Shown here piece after piece: positions 50,024-51,901 of a DNA stretch of 51,901 nucleotides. The stretch covers positions 1 through 51,901 of the forward strand of contig CALGAM010000009.1 in NCBI GenBank assembly GCA_937951935.1. Reading direction: 5' to 3'. This DNA is from an uncultured Micromonospora sp. Lineage in GTDB: Bacteria > Actinomycetota > Actinomycetes > Mycobacteriales > Micromonosporaceae. The first letter of the stretch is position 1; each line of letters starts with the position of its first letter. The position numbers were made by a program, and so were the translations under genes. The notes under the pieces are model-generated. The model ran no database searches. It saw only the letters and a list, made by a program, of their open reading frames with translations, and was not told the DNA's origin.

Positions 50024-50784
50024 GCGAGCCCGAGAAGAACGGCGCGACGCCGAACCGGCCCAGCGAGGAGTCTGGCGGCGGGGTGCCGGTGTTCCGTCCG
50101 CCGGTCGGCGCGACCAGCGGCGCCCCCGCCGAACTCCCGCCGTCGAGCCCGGCCGGGCGGGGCATGTTCGGGGTCCGCGGCTCCGGCGACACCTCCGGTT
50201 TCGGCGGCCTGGTCCGGCAGCGGGCCACCGTCGCCGCCAGCCCTCGGCCGTACGGCGGCTACTTCGACGAGGTCGCCGACGCGCTGGAGGAGGCGTACCC
50301 GGCCTTCTCCGACGCCATCGAGAAGGTGGTGGTCGACCGGGGCGAGCTGACCTTCCACGTCCGTCCGGAGCGGATCGTCGAGGTCTGCCAGGTGATGCGG
50401 GACGACCCCAGCCTCCGCTTCGAGCTCTGCTCCTCGGTCTCCGGCGTCGACTACCTCGGCGCCGACCCGCGGCGACTGCACGTCGTCTACCACCTGACCT
50501 CGATGACCTACCGGCGTCGGGTCCGGCTGGAGGTCGCGGTCACCGCCGAGGACCCGCACGTGCCGAGCGTCACCTCCGTCTACCCCACCGCCGACTGGCA
50601 GGAGCGGGAGACGTACGACATGTTCGGCGTGATATTCGACGGTCACCCCGGCCTGACCCGGATCCTGATGCCGGACGACTGGGAGGGCCATCCGCAGCGC
50701 AAGGACTACCCGCTCGGCGGCGTCCCGGTCGAGTACAAGGGCGCCCAGATCCCACCGCCGGACCAGCGGAGGTCGTACCAGTGA
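50020..50784 (+). CDS. nuoC: NADH-quinone oxidoreductase subunit C
   Basis: 254 aa, GTG start overlapping nuoB by 4 bp. After a ~75-residue low-complexity amino-terminal extension comes the 30-kDa core: VCQVMRDDPSLRFELCSSVS, ERETYDMFGVIFDGHPGLTR and DDWEGHPQRKDYPLGG. Connects B and D subunits in the peripheral arm. Overlaps nuoD by 4 bp. Confidence 0.96.
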   Translation: MSEPEKNGATPNRPSEESGGGVPVFRPPVGATSGAPAELPPSSPAGRGMFGVRGSGDTSGFGGLVRQRATVAASPRPYGGYFDEVADALEEAYPAFSDAIEKVVVDRGELTFHVRPERIVEVCQVMRDDPSLRFELCSSVSGVDYLGADPRRLHVVYHLTSMTYRRRVRLEVAVTAEDPHVPSVTSVYPTADWQERETYDMFGVIFDGHPGLTRILMPDDWEGHPQRKDYPLGGVPVEYKGAQIPPPDQRRSYQ

Positions 50785-51901
50785 GCACCCCGACGAACCC
50801 GAGCTACGCCGCGTCCCGGGAGACCACCGAGGGTCGGGTCTTCACCGTCACCGGTGGCGACTGGGACACGGTGGTCAGCGGTCACGACCCGATCAACGAC
50901 GAGCGGATCGTCGTCAACATGGGGCCGCAGCACCCCTCCACGCACGGGGTGCTCCGGCTCATCCTGGAACTGGAGGGCGAGACCGTCCGCGAGGCACGGG
51001 CGGTGGTCGGCTACCTGCACACCGGGATCGAGAAGAACCTCGAGTACCGCACCTGGGTGCAGGGAAGCACCTTCGTGACCCGGATGGACTACCTCTCGCC
51101 GCTGTTCAACGAGACGGCGTACGCGCTGGCGGTGGAGAAGCTGCTCGGCATCTCCGACGAGATCCCCGAGCGGGCCACCACCATCCGGGTGCTGATGATG
51201 GAGCTGAACCGGATCGCCTCGCACCTGGTCTGGGTCGCCACCACGGCGATGGAGCTCGGCGCGATCAACATGATGCTCTACGGCTTCCGGGAGCGCGAGT
51301 ACATCCTGCAGATCTTCGAGCTGATCACCGGTCTGCGGATGAACATGGCGTACATCCGGCCGGGCGGGGTCGCCCAGGACGTGCCGGACGAGGCCATCGT
51401 CAAGATCCGGGAGTTCATCAAGCTGCTGCCGAAGCGGCTGGACGAGTACGAGGCGATGCTCTCGGAACAGCCGATCTGGCTGGAACGGACCCAGAACGTG
51501 GCGGTGCTGGACGTAACCGGCTGTGTCGCGCTCGGTGTCACCGGGCCGGTGCTGCGCTCCGCCGGGCTCGCCTGGGACCTGCGCAAGACCATGCCGTACT
51601 GCGGCTACGAGACCTACGAGTTCGACGTGCCGACCACGGAGAGCGGTGACGTCTGGGGCCGCTACCTGGTGCGGATGGCCGAGATGCGCGAGTCGTTGAA
51701 GATCGTCGAGCAGGCGGTCGACCGGCTCCGCCCCGGCCCGGTCATGGTGGCGGACAAGAAGATCGCCTGGCCGGCGCAGCTCGCCATCGGGATCGACGGC
51801 ATGGGCAACTCGCTGGAGCACGTGGCCAAGATCATGGGTCAGTCGATGGAGTCGCTGATCCACCACTTCAAGCTGGTCACCGAGGGCTTCCGGGTCCCCG
51901 C
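50781..51901 (+). CDS. nuoD: NADH-quinone oxidoreductase subunit D (cut by window end)
   Basis: 373 codons present of about 440; GTG start with GTGA overlap. NMGPQHPSTHGVLRLILELE with the quinone-site His, YLHTGIEKNLEYRTW and FNETAYALAVEKLLGI are family hallmarks. The open frame continues past the last base, so no stop is seen. Forms the quinone pocket with NuoB. Confidence 0.96.
   Translation, partial: MSTPTNPSYAASRETTEGRVFTVTGGDWDTVVSGHDPINDERIVVNMGPQHPSTHGVLRLILELEGETVREARAVVGYLHTGIEKNLEYRTWVQGSTFVTRMDYLSPLFNETAYALAVEKLLGISDEIPERATTIRVLMMELNRIASHLVWVATTAMELGAINMMLYGFREREYILQIFELITGLRMNMAYIRPGGVAQDVPDEAIVKIREFIKLLPKRLDEYEAMLSEQPIWLERTQNVAVLDVTGCVALGVTGPVLRSAGLAWDLRKTMPYCGYETYEFDVPTTESGDVWGRYLVRMAEMRESLKIVEQAVDRLRPGPVMVADKKIAWPAQLAIGIDGMGNSLEHVAKIMGQSMESLIHHFKLVTEGFRVP

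Noticed and set aside
1..51901. tRNA, rRNA, CRISPR, insertion sequence or prophage
   Set aside because: No T-loop consensus, no rRNA text, no regularly spaced repeats, no transposase or integrase motif was seen on either strand.

Overview
The window is a very GC-rich (roughly 70% or more) chromosomal segment of an actinomycete, most likely a member of the Micromonosporaceae. Supporting this are a BldC-type regulator, DUF4229 and putative glycolipid-binding (DUF1089) proteins, the futalosine menaquinone genes, many GTG/TTG starts, ATGA/GTGA start-stop overlaps and many apparently leaderless genes. I see no tRNA, rRNA, CRISPR array, insertion sequence or prophage. It reads as conserved chromosome with a few accessory insertions.

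Layout. 1-3274: the end of a multi-HAMP hybrid histidine kinase overlapping a response regulator, then a convergent STAS-domain anti-sigma-factor antagonist. 3473-9559: hemL, a histidine phosphatase and a System II cytochrome c maturation cluster (TlpA/ResA-like thioredoxin, CcdA, ResB, CcsB). 9624-12769: UbiD-family decarboxylase, UbiA-type prenyltransferase and UbiX flavin prenyltransferase, the late steps of futalosine-route menaquinone synthesis. 12937-15111: bldC, an Lrp/AsnC regulator and a Cds1-like cysteine desulfhydrase. 15205-21054 (minus strand): DUF1089 protein, DEAD-box helicase, a Pro/Ala-rich tail-anchored protein and a secreted NlpC/P60 hydrolase. 21342-23277: an MqnE homologue that has lost its radical-SAM cluster region, and two small membrane proteins. 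23356-26853: divergent secreted C39-like and M14 peptidases. 27070-30210: a cobalamin riboswitch and BtuFCD-type importer. 30230-32996 (minus): ABC-2 exporter, winged-helix regulator and membrane protein in one coupled operon. 33101-35146 (minus): HelD-like helicase. 35400-36248: mqnA. 36370-38294 (minus): two tandem SxxK serine-hydrolase-like proteins. 38690-42480: paaABCDE phenylacetyl-CoA epoxidase operon. 42695-43963: secreted PLD-like protein. 44121-48850: mqnC, menG-type methyltransferase, a His-Pro repeat protein and a MenJ-like reductase. 48968-end: nuoABCD, with nuoD cut by the window edge.

How the genes fit together. Much of the window serves one respiratory theme: haem precursor synthesis (hemL), cytochrome c assembly (ccdA/resB/ccsB), menaquinone synthesis and modification (mqnA, mqnC, prenyltransferase, UbiD/UbiX, methyltransferase, reductase) and the quinone-reducing complex I (nuo). 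The menaquinone genes are scattered over about 39 kb in separate transcription units, several with the same -10/leaderless-start arrangement.

The most surprising object is the MqnE-family protein at 21342-22382. It keeps the amino-terminal and carboxy-terminal family signatures but lacks about 50 residues that should carry the CxxxCxxC cluster, and it has only one cysteine in total. Other items worth a look are a His-Pro pentapeptide repeat protein between menG and menJ, a 38-bp perfect palindrome, a 24-bp dyad upstream of the paa operon and a compact iron-box-like palindrome upstream of menJ.
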